From Calycina herbarum (Eukaryota > Ascomycota > Leotiomycetes > Helotiales > Pezizellaceae): DNA of 64,000 nucleotides. Position 1 is the stretch's first letter, and each line of letters begins with the position of its first letter. Under the pieces are notes generated by a model. That model searched no databases, had not been told where the DNA came from, and worked only from the letters and a program-made list of their open reading frames with translations. Made by a program: the position numbers and the translations under genes. Where the stretch lies: contig LLEY01000111.1 in the NCBI GenBank assembly GCA_001414485.1, positions 124,001 through 188,000 of the forward strand, read 5' to 3'. Of the stretch, positions 46,791-58,900 are shown in pieces.

Positions 46791-48265
46791 GGAGGTGAGG
46801 TTTGATGATCGATGAGTGTTGTGATTCTATGGTTTTAACGGCGTCATCTTTTTCTTTTTCTGTTAGATGACTGATCCAGACTGGGTGCGTATGGCGTTTA
46901 TGGGCATGGGATAGGGGACATATTGGGGTATTGGTAGATGATGGATAGTTGCGATGCACTCCACTTTTTCTTGTGTTATTCTTTGGTCGGATTTCCTTTC
47001 TTTTTATTTATGGAGGGGTGCATGGTTTATTGTCTTAGCGGGACTTTTGGGGCATTAAATCTTTCTGAGATGAGATAGAGTATCATCGCGTTACTTGTGT
47101 GATGGGACTTTTACATACATCACTTTCAAATGACATGGTTCCTTCAGATTTCGTGGAATGTGAAATGTTTGATTCTGAAATCTTGTTTCAACTTATTAAT
47201 TCAAAGCTTGCTGATAATCCTGCTCTTTCTCGGATCCTACGATAAAGAAAGCGAGTCGATTTAACCACCAAAATTCGCTGGATTCCCCACGACCTTCTTC
47301 AGTGGCTCATCTCGCTCAACTGTCGTTGAATTTTGCAACTGGATGCGGAGGGTGCTAGTTCTCTGTAGGGCTGCTGTTTGACGTTTGTAAACTCGCTTGG
47401 AGTTCTGAGACCTTGTGATATTCCTTTACCCCAACTTCTTTTCCATTGGGAGCTCCCTTGTTTAAATTGAACCTTTAACATGTCATGCTTGGACTCCACT
47501 TACGAGTTACCACAAGTGCCTTAAGGTTCTTCGGGTATGCTTTGGGCTTTCTTTTTTCCAGTGATTGATGGACGCTGGTAAAGAGGATACGGTTGAGGAA
47601 GACAAGAGTACGAGTGAGGAAAGGAAAGAAGGAGTCTTCGTGGAGAATGGGGCGACCAAAGAAGAGGGAGTGGTTGGCAGGGTCAACACATGGCTACCTT
47701 TACTTTGACCAAGGTCTGTACGCAACTGTCTAGGTCGTTGAATTTCTTTTCGGTTAGTAGCTGCGATTATCCGAAAGTTTTTAGGGTAGTTCAGAGAAAG
47801 GTTGCCACGAAGGAGTTCTTACCTTGAAATAGTAGGAAGGCCGTCAAATCATATTTCCCGTTTGAAATAGAACGCCAGGTATGCTTTATTCGCCAATTGT
47901 GGAATTGACCAATTATGTTACTACCTCATAAGCTTAAGCAATGAGTCCAGAAACTTGAATTGTTAAATTTGAGTGTTCAAGACTATTTAAATTAATTAAG
48001 TTAGTTAAAGTCTTGAACATTCTAAAAGAATAGGTATAAGTTAGTTAATCGAGTAGCACTTATTTAATATGAATATCCTAGACAGTATAGAAGACTTAAG
48101 TTATTCAAAGAAACTATAGAGGCTGATTATAGCGAATTTAAAGTATGTCGAGAAATAATTAGTCAATTATATAATTGGTGAATAAAGCATACCAGACCCA
48201 ATATATACCCCAAGTAACAACCCAAAATGTGCAAACCCGAATGAAAAAGAGAAGGAAGAAGAAAT
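46791..48265. other. Spacer with an AT-rich, RIP-like tract
   Basis: No gene is recognised. From about 47930 to 48175 the sequence is very AT-rich with repeated TTAGTTAA and TTAAGT words. Confidence 0.5.
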
Positions 48266-49099
48266 CTAGACATTTGAGTCAACTCGCTTCCGCGAAATTA
48301 TCATCCTACCCAAAGCCTCTTCCCCTTCAATCCAGACCTTTTCCATCCCCATCCCCTCCACATCCTCCCCAACGACACCCAGCCTTAAGAAATCCACTTT
48401 CACCTCCCCGCCTGCCGCATTTCTCAACCCAGAGTTCTTCACAATCCTCGCCACATTACCCCTCTTCTCTACATCCCACTCTCTCCAAGAGAAATTCCCC
48501 AGCCCCTCAACGAGAACCCACAAACACTCCAAACTCTCCCACATAATCCCCGTCCCAGGGCCCAAACTATTCAGCGTCTCAATCTTCATACACAGCGTCC
48601 CCACCCTTCCAAATTTGATTCCCGTTTTGCCACCCCAAATAAAGGCCGTCTTCGCATCATGTAACACCGGCCCCTCAGCCTCATCTAAAAACCACACATC
48701 CCTTCCTTTCTCCCAAAACACTCCATTCCCCCTTCCAGTGTCTTCTAAGGCCACTTCGTGCGAACAAGTGGTGAAAGTCTCTACATCTTTATCATCTCTC
48801 CCCATGACTAGCATTCTTCCCCCTTCTCCATTGTGAAATCCCGATGTGTAGAAGTTCAAGGCTACATCTCGGGATAGATTACATACGTGCAGTAATGGAG
48901 GGACGGGGAGACGGGAGAAGGTTATGTGGGGGTTGTTGTTGCAAGGTTTTCGGAGGGGACGGAGGTAATCTAGGTCGGATTTTAGGAGGTGGAAGGGGAG
49001 GAGACGAGGTGGAGTGGAGTAGTGGGCGAGGAGAAATATTTGGATGCGGATCTCGGAAGGGAGGAGGGGGAAGGAGTGGAAGGTTTCAGGGGGTGACAT
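48266..49099 (-). CDS. 2EXR-domain protein
   Basis: A single exon of 277 codons from ATG 49099 (the frame is open further but the upstream 87 residues are Pro-rich and non-conserved in character). The start MSPPETFHSFPLLPSEIRIQIFLLA is the classic 2EXR opening, and HVCNLSRDVALNFYTSGF near residue 70-90 is its second element (VCxxSRxxAL). Domain function is not known, although these proteins are very numerous in Helotiales and related moulds. Codon use with many GGG and GAG differs from the AT-rich flanks. Confidence 0.8.
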   Translation of the reverse strand: MSPPETFHSFPLLPSEIRIQIFLLAHYSTPPRLLPFHLLKSDLDYLRPLRKPCNNNPHITFSRLPVPPLLHVCNLSRDVALNFYTSGFHNGEGGRMLVMGRDDKDVETFTTCSHEVALEDTGRGNGVFWEKGRDVWFLDEAEGPVLHDAKTAFIWGGKTGIKFGRVGTLCMKIETLNSLGPGTGIMWESLECLWVLVEGLGNFSWREWDVEKRGNVARIVKNSGLRNAAGGEVKVDFLRLGVVGEDVEGMGMEKVWIEGEEALGRMIISRKRVDSNV

Positions 49100-50887
49100 C
49101 TTGAGGGTCGGTGGATGGATTGGGATAGATGTGAGGCTTAGGAATAGGAGGTTCGCTCTTCCTTTTATTTTGCAGAGCGGTGGGAATTGAGGGGAGTAGG
49201 TTGTGTCTTTATTGAGACCGAGTAGAGAAGGCTGAGGTTGAGATGAGCTGATAGTCGGGAGGTAAGGCGGGCCGAAACTCGGAGGCGGGGGACTGGGGTA
49301 ACTTTGTTGCAGGTCCCACACTATCACTGAAGTGTCTGGATGTATTTCAAATCGCAGCAAGACACTCGTTGAAGTATGTATCTCCTTTGAGTTCGCTTCG
49401 GCTACGAAGAGATAATATTTTGATTTGAAGCAGTTATATATCAGTAATTATTTCCCTAGCAACATTATGCCAAAAGCTCAAGATGTTCAGAAAGAATGAG
49501 CGGAACAAGCTTATTCATAACATGAGTATCCTTAAGTAGAAATATTTTCAGAGATACAATTTTACAAGAATATAGACAAGATCAACTTTACTTCAAGTGG
49601 CTGAGAAGTACAGTTTTTAGTTGCATGTTTTATGATATCCCAGAAGCCCAACCGAGTGATACCAAATGGTTTAAATTTGGGAGTTTTGAGTAGACCCCGA
49701 AAACAACTTCTAATCTTCTGCCGAAACCGAAATACATTGTCCCGCAGACGTAATGGCGTTAATTCCGAACTAAATTGTCAAACCTCTGTATAGTTTCTGA
49801 CAAGGACCCATCTGATGTTTTTGACGGGAACCCGTAGGCGAGTTTACCACTTACCTCCTCCGTTATGCGGATCCCTATTTTGTTGTCGAAGTTTAGTCTG
49901 CTGTGGATATTCAAGAATCATAGTCTGGATCCGAACTTTGTACCAATCCTGTCCTATCACTGTACCAACTTTATCGGGACAAACCTCAGATTCCCCAGAA
50001 ACGCAATAGGAGGATTCATATCATACATACTGGGGAACTCCATTTTTGTCCACTTCTACAATCACTTTGTGCGTATTACCTCATAGCGATCGCTCCATGC
50101 TTCATGTGAAATTTCAAGGGACTTACTTGAAAATCACTTGGTCATCCAAGCAAAACTTTTGGTGTTGTCCCAGTGTTTGGAGGCCTCTGCAAACTTATTT
50201 ATAATTTCCCCCATCGAACCTTCCATCCTTTTTCTCATCGCAGCGAGCAATATTAAATTAGTGCAGATCACACTCCAAGCCAGTGCATCACTAATAAACT
50301 AGTGGTCATACTAGCCAACAGGAGCCGTAATAGCGATCTAGCAAGGTTCGCAGAAGAATTCATTTCCAAATGAGGCATTCGTGTAGATCAAGTTTTCCGC
50401 ACGAGAGATGTCCCAGAATCTTGCTACTTCAGTACAGTTTTGGTTGATGAACCAGCGTTTTGAATTTGAAAATGAGGTACGAATCGACTGTTGTTTGTAA
50501 ATTGACAGTAGGTGAAGTTGAAAAATAGTTCTAGACTTGAAACCCAGATTTTTGAAACTTAACAACTTTTTCATGTAAACGCTTAGGTTTCGAGGCCATA
50601 GATACATAGTCTGCATTCGGAGGACGATCTTTCTCTCAAACAACTATGTCTGAGGTTTGTTTTTCTTTTGCCAAAGGGCTCGTTTACTTGTGATCACCAT
50701 TTGGCAGTTCATTATTACTCCCTAACACCTGTCTTGCGAGTTGGGGGATTTCTGGTTCGTGTAAAAAGATCCTTTAATAACCAGGTGTCTATTCAGCAAC
50801 AAGTTCATGGATATGGAATCTTACCAGTCCCAAGCAAAGCAAGCTTCCAACTGATATTTTGATATGAACTCACACCAAAGTTCTCCC
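49100..50887. other. Spacer, nothing recognised
   Basis: About 1.8 kb with only short frames. A minus-strand frame at 50338-50643 has no recognisable motif. Confidence 0.5.
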
Positions 50888-52461
50888 TCACTCTCCCTCC
50901 AAAAGTCTCCTCACAATAGCAACAACCAACCACCGTTTCCGAGCCGTAACATCCTTATCTTCCTCTCCCCTATCATCCCTCCACTCTCTCTCACCCCCCT
51001 CCGCATTCCTTTCCCAAATCCTCTCAACCACCAATCCGTCCTCCCTCATACCCTCCGGATCAAAGAAAGGAGCCATCTTCGCCCTCCCAGTATGGAATCC
51101 CGCAATGACATATGCGAGACCCCCAGAATTAGGAGTATAAGGATTTTCTTCCGAAAGCGGAAGATGCGAAGTCTCATCATTCTTCTGAGTAGAAGGAGAA
51201 ACAGCAGGGGCCGAAAACCAGGCGATGCTTTTTCGGAGATTCGAATGTTGCCAAGGCATCCACAAACAATCCGCTACAAGAACCCTCTCGAAAGCCCCCT
51301 TATTCTGGGTAGCAAAGTCGTTATCAAGAACACCCCATTCATGGCCTTCAACTCCAATACTTCCGTTACCACCTTCTTTAAACCCCTTTCCCTTGCCATC
51401 CTTCCTATTCACCAAGTTCTCTGATACATTATTTCGAATATTTACCAATATCTCTTCAGCGGGATAATCCGTGATCACTGTCCTACTGGCTCCGGCGAGA
51501 TTTGCCAACATTCCTGCTAGTCCGGTACCGGCTCCGAGTTCGATGACGGTTTTTGAGTCCGAGGAGAAGAGGGGGAAAGGTCCTTCTTCTAGGTATTCGG
51601 CTAGGAGAACGGAGGCGTTCCAGAGGAAGTGTGAGAATAGCGTTCGGGATGTTTTGGTGAGGGGGTTAGCGAGGGAGAGAGTTACAGGACCGAAAAGGGG
51701 TGACATGTAGGTTGGCGAGGTTGTAGAGTCGCCGTGTTGGTTTTGGATACTAGAGAAAGTGAGTAGGTATCCGATGATGGAGAGAGTAGAAAGTGCAAGT
51801 AAGGTAGTGCAATAAATTGAAGACAGTAAGGAAAAATTGTAAAGTAACAAAAACAATAATTGAAGATATCAGAACTGCTGTCTACTGAATCCTCCGAAAA
51901 CTGGAAATAACAATCAAATCAAAAACAAGGCCAAAACACCTTGGTTGCTCTCTAAGTCGAGTATTTGAGGTCACTCGGGTTCGCTCCTTCCCTGCATTGG
52001 CTCAACTGCTTCGAAAGACGGGTCTCGAGCGCTCCTTCCCAACCTTGACTTCGGGTCACCATGGACGAGAGCTAGCAGGGAAAACGCAACCCTCCTCACG
52101 CTGAGAAAAGACAGAACCCCATGATCCGAGAACCCAACAACAGCGCTTCTTCATAGTTAAAAAGAAGGCTTCCATAAAAGTCGAGAGAACCCCCGAATTC
52201 AAGCCCTCCACCATAGGCAAGACAAAACGCAATCCATTTCCTCCCTCCTCCTCGTCATCTAATTCAAATTTCAAGATATAAGAAATAACAAGAAGAATTC
52301 AAAACCAAGCAGAAGAAGAAGAAGAAGAAGAAGAAAAAGAGAACAAAACATTTCACCCACTCATCAGGAAAAATAACTGCCAAACTAGTTCTCAAAATAT
52401 CCTCCGGGGTCTGTTCCATATCCCCGGGAAGATGAATCTTATCCGTCAACATACCCCCCAT
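50888..52461 (-). CDS. Methyltransf_16-family SAM-dependent methyltransferase
   Basis: Exons 52461-52361 and 51749-50888 give 320 residues. Exon 1 encodes TPEDILRTSLAVIFPD and joins in frame to DIQNQHGDSTTSPTY, a sequence order I know from this mould family. SAM-binding motif I is VIELGAGTGLAG (102-113), then VITDYP; further on come GHEWGVLDNDF, VADCLWMPWQHSNL and AGFHTGRAKMAPFFD. The last block is typical of relatives often called nicotinamide N-methyltransferase, but the lysine methyltransferase Efm7 has a different signature, so the substrate is open. The intron of 611 bp is the longest here; it holds a GAA run and family B repeat motifs. Without splicing, the frame begins with a false hydrophobic leader. 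Confidence 0.85.
51955..52060 (-). repeat. Family B repeat motifs inside an intron
   Basis: GGTTCGCTCCTTCCCTGC near 51979 and GAGCGCTCCTTCCCAACC near 52028 are two same-direction copies of the family B end, within the methyltransferase intron. Confidence 0.45.
52310..52340. repeat. GAA trinucleotide microsatellite in an intron
   Basis: About nine GAA units lie close to the 5' splice site of the methyltransferase gene; on the transcribed strand this is a pyrimidine tract. Confidence 0.8.
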
Positions 52462-53384
52462 CTCGACGGCTTATCGTCACGAGTACAAGTACGACCCTTC
52501 TCAATTAGCCGTCGTGAAGAGGCCGTGGGATGTGAGTTGTGAAATATGAGATCTGAGGAGTTGAATGAGTCGCGAAGGCCGAGGATGATGTGTTCGTGTG
52601 TCCAGTTGATGAGAGGATATGTGCGTTGGGCTGGGTGGCTTATCCTATCTGAAGTATTTATGAAGGTATCAATCAGGTTTGACTCGGAAATGTTGAAAAT
52701 GAGGCTCGGTGATGAATACAAGCTGCTGTCTTGGGTCTTCTGATTCCCATCTCAAGATTACCTACCCCTCCAAAAAAAAATCTTGGTGGGGCCAAATTTC
52801 TGCCACTTCACGCCTCACCGCCTTCAAAACCTGCTCTAATGTCAGGTTGGACAAACCCCCACGAAAAATCCCGAATACAATGGTCAGACGGGTACCTACT
52901 TAACCTCGACGGGGATATTCGTGGACAAACACTTGGGAATAATCTGTGATCAACTTTCACATGTCATATTGATTTAATTAATCTAACTACAGTACCGCCC
53001 GGCTGGTGGGTCTCTTTTCCAAAATAAATAAATAACGCAAATGGAACCGTGAGTAAATTTTTATACCTGGAAAAATGGCCAAGCATGTAAAAAGAAGCAA
53101 AAATATATGCAAACTACTGTATTAACCCTTCATAAAAGACAGGTACTGTCTTATTTGTAAATCCCAAGAAAAAGAGATCTCTTCTTTCTCTCATAAAAAG
53201 ACAGACGATGGACGCAATGTACAAACCAAACAAATCCCGAAAAATAAAAATAAAACGCCATGATAGGTATCGTGATCCACCGTCTATACGCCCAGTCTCC
53301 TTGCGCCAGGCCAAACAAATTTAAATAAAATCCAATATAACAGTCTCGCAGAAAAAATGTCATCAGATAAGAGTTCAAAAAATC
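52462..53384. other. Spacer, nothing recognised
   Basis: It contains the promoter of the methyltransferase gene and the 3' UTR of the next gene. Confidence 0.6.
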
Positions 53385-54809
53385 TCAAACAGCTTCTGCT
53401 CTCCTCCCAACAAATTCTACACTTGTCCCTGTGCATGTGCCCTGTCGTCTCATTTTCGTTCTCGCTCTTGCATTTTCTCCCTCTGTGGAGGAGCCAAAAC
53501 TTGGTGTTCGTGATATTTCCGAAGCACTGCGTTTGAGTGATGGTGACCATGGAGGGACGATATCACCAGCTGCTGGTTTATCGGTCGATCCACTGGATTG
53601 TCCTGATCCAGTGGTTTCTAAATCAAGAAACGGATCACGAATCCATGCAGCTTCCAGTCCTGGAACGAAGGGATCAACCTCTCGAATTTCATCCCAAGAT
53701 AAGGTGTCAGTTGACATGGCGATGTACAAGTCTTGGATCTTCCCTGATGGATCTACCACGGCACAATTCTTTCGTAGGAATTCTTTATCGTAGTCCATTC
53801 CGAGCAGGTGATCATCGAGTTGGCGTAGCATTGGGAGACCGAGGAGATTCTTTGCATCACAGATCCGAGCGACTAGAGGTTGCCATTCTCGACCAAGGAG
53901 GATCTTGAAAAATGCCTCACTGACGGCATTCTTAAATGATAAACTATCCGAGTCTGGGATGACGACCACTTGATGAAGTCCACGAGATAAACAACGCTTG
54001 TATGCGGCCGTGTCCTTCTCAAATGGGAATGGTTGTGTGTATTTGGGTAAAAGAGAAACATGAACAGTCCAGGCTGATGGGTCCGCACCCACAGAGGAAA
54101 CCCGTGATCTGAAAGATTCCACATGTGACGATTCATGGTCTGTTCTAAGATGTTGAGGTGTCTTATTTCCATCAGACGATGACTGGGCACGCTCTTCCGT
54201 TCTGGATTCACCATGGCCTGGTGTTGATGGTGGAGTTGATGCTTTTCTTCGGCGGGGTAGAGAAGTCGACATTGAACTTTCCAAGAGCTCGACTCTTTCC
54301 TCCACACGTATGGATGCATGGTCCACCTCAATCAACTGGTTACGCATCCTCTGAGAGTCGTCGACGAGACCTTCGATGCTGTCCTGGAAATACGGCATCC
54401 TCTTGTTCAATATTCCAACATGGTGCCAAATACCACTCATGTCGCGGTATACACCCTTGAACCCAGCATCCACATCCGCCTTGGTTTTGTCCAGCAATTC
54501 TTCTGTTTGGGTTTGTCTCTCCAATCTTTGCTGTTTCTCCAATTCCAATTGTGTCCGCAACAAGGCCACTTGCGCTTTCAAATCCTCCATATCTTGTTTT
54601 TCCACCACACCCGTTTCCTTTTCCACGGTATGATAGCAAGCTAGATGACCGCAATCGCAGGTACTGCCGGGTATTGATCGGTTCAAGGCAAAGCCTACGC
54701 AGGCACAGCGCATACCTTGGTGTTCGGGGTGCAGCAAGATGTATCGGCAATCGCCTTTGGGTAATTCGACATCGGCCCGCGCCTTTTCACGGCGAGGAGG
54801 CGAGAACAT
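53385..54809 (-). CDS. Cys/His-motif and coiled-coil protein
   Basis: A single exon of 474 codons from ATG 54809; a start 16 codons upstream (54857) is also possible but non-ATG spacing gives no preference. Near the N-terminus are C21, C35, C37 and then CDCGHLACYH (C51, C53, H55, C58, H60), a likely zinc-binding arrangement. A coiled coil covers about 70-130 (EDLKAQVALLRTQLELEKQQ). After a disordered stretch comes a folded region at about 255-400 (AWTVHVSLLPKYTQPFPFEKDT, LSRGLHQVVVIPDSDS, GREWQPLVARICDA) and a basic C-terminal end with KRSASEISRTPSFG. It belongs to a mould family I have seen only as hypothetical. Function unknown; nuclear location is a guess from the basic end. Confidence 0.8.
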   Translation of the reverse strand: MFSPPRREKARADVELPKGDCRYILLHPEHQGMRCACVGFALNRSIPGSTCDCGHLACYHTVEKETGVVEKQDMEDLKAQVALLRTQLELEKQQRLERQTQTEELLDKTKADVDAGFKGVYRDMSGIWHHVGILNKRMPYFQDSIEGLVDDSQRMRNQLIEVDHASIRVEERVELLESSMSTSLPRRRKASTPPSTPGHGESRTEERAQSSSDGNKTPQHLRTDHESSHVESFRSRVSSVGADPSAWTVHVSLLPKYTQPFPFEKDTAAYKRCLSRGLHQVVVIPDSDSLSFKNAVSEAFFKILLGREWQPLVARICDAKNLLGLPMLRQLDDHLLGMDYDKEFLRKNCAVVDPSGKIQDLYIAMSTDTLSWDEIREVDPFVPGLEAAWIRDPFLDLETTGSGQSSGSTDKPAAGDIVPPWSPSLKRSASEISRTPSFGSSTEGENARARTKMRRQGTCTGTSVEFVGRRAEAV

Positions 54810-55290
54810 GTTCAGAGTAGCCAGTTTGACCGAAAGGATGCCCCCAAAGTTGCGCAACTGGAGGCATGAAGCAACAAGAGGTAAGGACAGACAAAAGTGG
54901 TGGGGAGAAGTGGTGGGAGAAGTGGAGGCAGAAGAAGGAGGGCGAGGTGATGAGTGTATATTTGGGAATTCAAAGTGTTGGGTTGGGGTGGGATAGATTT
55001 TCCGGGGTCCAGACAGTTATAGGGGGGATAGCGGCCAGGGATTTTTTGGTATCGGAGGGTTCAAGGCGGGTTGGGGTTTGGCTTGCAGGGCTGGTCTCAT
55101 CTGGATAAGGATGAGAGTGGGTATGAGGTATCGTCGTACGGGTACGGAGTACTTGCAGTTCTGGGCCAGCAATGGGAATGATTAATTAGATATGGGGCCA
55201 GAGCTGGGCGGGAGATGTAGCAGTGCAAACTGCAAGTTTATCAGCGAGAAGCGTGGCACGCAAGGAGGGACGAGCAGAGAGAGACAGGAA

Positions 55291-55416
55291 GAGGAGGAGG
55301 AGGAGGAGGAGGAGGAGCAGCAACCAGCAACCAGCAGCAGCAGCAACCAACAGCAACCAACAGCAACCAACAGCAACCAACAGCAACCAGCAGCAACCAC
55401 CAGCAGCAGGAGCAGC
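55291..55416. repeat. GAG and CAGCAACCA microsatellite block
   Basis: Nine GAG units (55291-55317) are followed by CAGCAACCA-type repeats to about 55416. The block lies about 480 bp upstream of the Cys/His coiled-coil gene and is open in several frames only because of its composition. Confidence 0.85.
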
Positions 55417-55740
55417 TCAGCCGGTTGCCCGCTGGTACAGTACAATACAATGGTGCAATCACCAGCAATGGTTCCCCAATGCTGGGCCTGACGCTGAATG
55501 CTGGTACAGGCATGTTGGATGAACCTAGAAACTAGTCCCCAGTCTTTTCCGGCCTAGCTGGCAGTTGCGCAAATGGCGCACTGGCAAACTGGTGTGGAGG
55601 GAACAGAAGCAAAGCGCAGCGCAGCGCAGTGGTGCTGGGTGTCGCAAGTTTTGCGTGGAGAGAGAGTTGTGTGGGGGCAATCGGAGGAATCTGTTGAAGT
55701 GGGACAGGCTCTGACAGGGTGGAGCGTCGACAGTGATAGA

Positions 55741-55774
55741 GGTTACATGGGTTACATGGGTTACATGGGTTACC
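55741..55774. repeat. GGTTACATG 9-mer tandem repeat
   Basis: Three full copies plus a partial copy of a 9-bp unit. Confidence 0.85.
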
Positions 55775-55913
55775 CGAAAAGGATTGGATAGAGATAAGAG
55801 TAGAGGCGAGAGAGCAGAAACATTGCAGAAACAGCGCAGCGTCCACCAAGACCAAGAACGCAGCCCGCGACCTGGAGCCGAGAAGCTTTTACAATTCCTG
55901 CAGGCTTGGAAAG

Positions 55914-55949
55914 CTAGTCTGCTAGTCTGCTAGTCTGCTAGTCTGCTAG
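55914..55949. repeat. CTAGTCTG 8-mer tandem repeat
   Basis: Four copies of an 8-bp unit, ending CTAGC. Confidence 0.85.
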
Positions 55950-58900
55950 CCCAGTCTAAGTGACATTTTGAATACATCCGGCTCCCACGTACTAGTATGG
56001 TCAACAACCTCATACATAACTGGCTATTACCATACTTACAGGATCAGCATGCGTAGAAGCATCACCAAAATACCATTTATCCATCTGTCTCACCATCTGT
56101 CTCACCAGCTCGAGCACTTCCAGGTTCAGCACGCTGTGCTCCTCGCCGTCCTACGTCGTACAGAGACATCCAACTTCTTACCTGTACCTCTTCTAAGATC
56201 TTACTTCCTTCAACTTCATACCTTATCACCCCCTTGTATTCAGTTCGGAATTTTCTAGGTTAGGTAAAAATTCACATGCCTCCCCTCCGTTCTCCGGAAG
56301 CATACCTTGTACCCCCACCATCGTCCACTCTCCCACGTCGTCTATTCCCCCAACGGTTCTACGAGATCCGATATCGAGACACTCTCTTCGGAGCATGTAC
56401 CGGAGCTACCGTACGGCATGTATGTACTAGTACTTCCGTCCTGCCTCCAGCTAGCTATTGGCTACAGCCATCCGATGGTACCGACGGACAAGTGGAAAAA
56501 GCTAGCTGTGTTGATCTGCATGGCAATCTTCTTCTCTCCCCTATCTGTCATAACGTATGGGGCGACGTACCAATAGGTGCGTACCTGCCTCAGCTGAGTG
56601 AGTGCCTTGTCCTGTACTACTACCACCTACTGCTTGAGAGAGCGGGACGAACCGCTCTGCGCCCTGTTCTTGATATGGAAACACTTCACGACGTTCAAAG
56701 AGTCTTTGGGCCTGGAGACAGTCCAAGTTGACTCCAATGGTTCAGAGTCGGTATGGGTTGATGTCCTATCAATTCAACAAGACATCTGTCAACCATGAAG
56801 TCTGGCCATTCCAATATTGTTATTCAACGGGTGTTGTATTCTATTCAAACATAGGCATCGGACCTTTCCTACCAAGCATCTTTTTGTTTGGTATTGATTC
56901 CCTGGCATTGGAGCATGACGGCAAGTGCCGCACATAGAGTAGTATCTCAATGACGAGATCAACAAAAATTCCTGCATTAAAAAACTAACCTTGAAAACCA
57001 GTCCAGCACGAAAATCCGAATACAAGTTGCGCGATCACGCCTTGGTATTCCTTTCTGGATTTACGCCGTTGCCGTCAGATCAGAACCTTGTCTTTACCCA
57101 GCTCCTGCATGAGATTTTTATCCATTATGCCATAGAGATCGCCCGTGGCGTCATGATCTCGGATTTTGTTCAGCGGCAAAGATACCAAGTGTTCGGAAAG
57201 TGACAAGGTCACTCGTTCATTCTTATTCTGGGTAGTCATGTCTCTTGATTTTTTTTTCTGAATGGCGATGGTGTCTTCCGTTGAGCACGTTTTTGTTTTT
57301 TCCCTTCAATTTCCAACACAGCATGCGAGGGGGTTCATTGAACCGAGAAATCGGGATGCGACCAGCAAAGATAAGAGGGTTGTACAGAGTAACATAAGTA
57401 TGTAGTACATATTAGCGGTAACGCGATGTCGAATGATGGGCATTGTGTATCAATGCTGTGAAGCACGAACCCCTGATTGTTTTTGTTTTTCTGCCTTATC
57501 GAACGTTACAGCATTCATAGAGTCTTACGACTCCAAGGCTTGAGCATTGTTAAGCTACAGAAACCCCACGGTCACAGCTCCTACAATTTCAGCCTAGGTA
57601 ACACACAAAACTCCTAAATGCCATTTTGGTTGCATCTTTTCCATCCGAATTTCCCTTGGGACGTGGGAGGAGGATAATGTGTGTGGGAGGAAGGGACAAT
57701 TTATTGAGAGTTACACCGAGGACCTATTACATGACTCTTGACGTTGATATCCCGCGGGAGGCTGACATCCCCAAACGAGAAGAGTCAATTTTGATGGCCA
57801 ACGGTCGCCACCCGCTGATGGATTTGCATTGCACTTTACTTCTTCGACCAGCCACGGCGCAGAGTTTCCAGCTTTGGCTCGCAGGCGGCTTCGGCACGAT
57901 GGTAGGTAAATCGGTCGGCGCGTTATTAGGGCCGGCATATAAAATTCATCCATCCTACCCGCCTGCGTGCAATGTCTCATCTCGTGGATGAAGTGTGAAA
58001 GGCTGAGAGATTACCACGGCTCTTCCGAATGGCCAACCGAGACGAGCATCTTGCACTTTGATCTTGCAAGGGAGGGAATCGTACGACAGTCGTCCCAGGA
58101 TGAGATCTCGGGGTTTTTATATCGTGCAACAGGCTACAGCAGGATTCTCATTGGTACCACCAAACCCTGGGATCTGATAAGCAGTTAGGGAGACTTGCTT
58201 CTTCAGTTGGGGAACGTGAGACATGAAGGAGAGAGAGGCTGAATGGGCAGGACTCTCGCGGAAGGTGTTCAAAGCCTTCCGGTCCGCCACGAAATCCTGA
58301 TCCGAGTACGCATAGCATGGGTGGTGGGTGGAAAGATTGTCCATCCCCCACGTTCTGACTTTCTGGCCAGTTCGACAAACTGCGACCCTCAACCCCTCCA
58401 ATGATTCTCCGCCGTCATCGCACGAACGACCAACACACGAATCGACGAACAATTGAGAGCATCACGGGCGGTCCTGCGGTCTCCGTTCCCCCTTTTAGGT
58501 CCTGTGCAGGAGCTAAAGACTGGGTTGCGGCTCCATTGATACCCTCCGATTCCATTTCGAGAGATCTGGCGACAGAAAAGGAAGGGCTAGATTGGCCATC
58601 AAGCCTGTTTAGATTGAAATTGAAGCATCGCCGATGAATGCGTCTGTCTGCAAGGCCTGCGAGGAATCACGTGTGTGGGGCAGTATCTATGAATTTTGGT
58701 AAGACCCGCTTCATCTAGAGGGGCTTTTGAAACTTTTATATATAGGCTCTGAGATGATTTTCGAATTATCCAACGCCGTAGCTTTGGGATCACATTCAAT
58801 ATTGAAATTGGAATCTGGGGTAATGGTTTATATCACGTGTCGTCTCGAACGCCATGTGCTGGTGGATCTGGGAGGTGGATCGATCCATATCCAACTTTCA

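Noticed and set aside
51750..51856. Hydrophobic N-terminal leader (MFLLLYNFSLL...) of the methyltransferase frame
   Set aside because: It is translated intron. The true N-terminus comes from exon 1 at 52461-52361.
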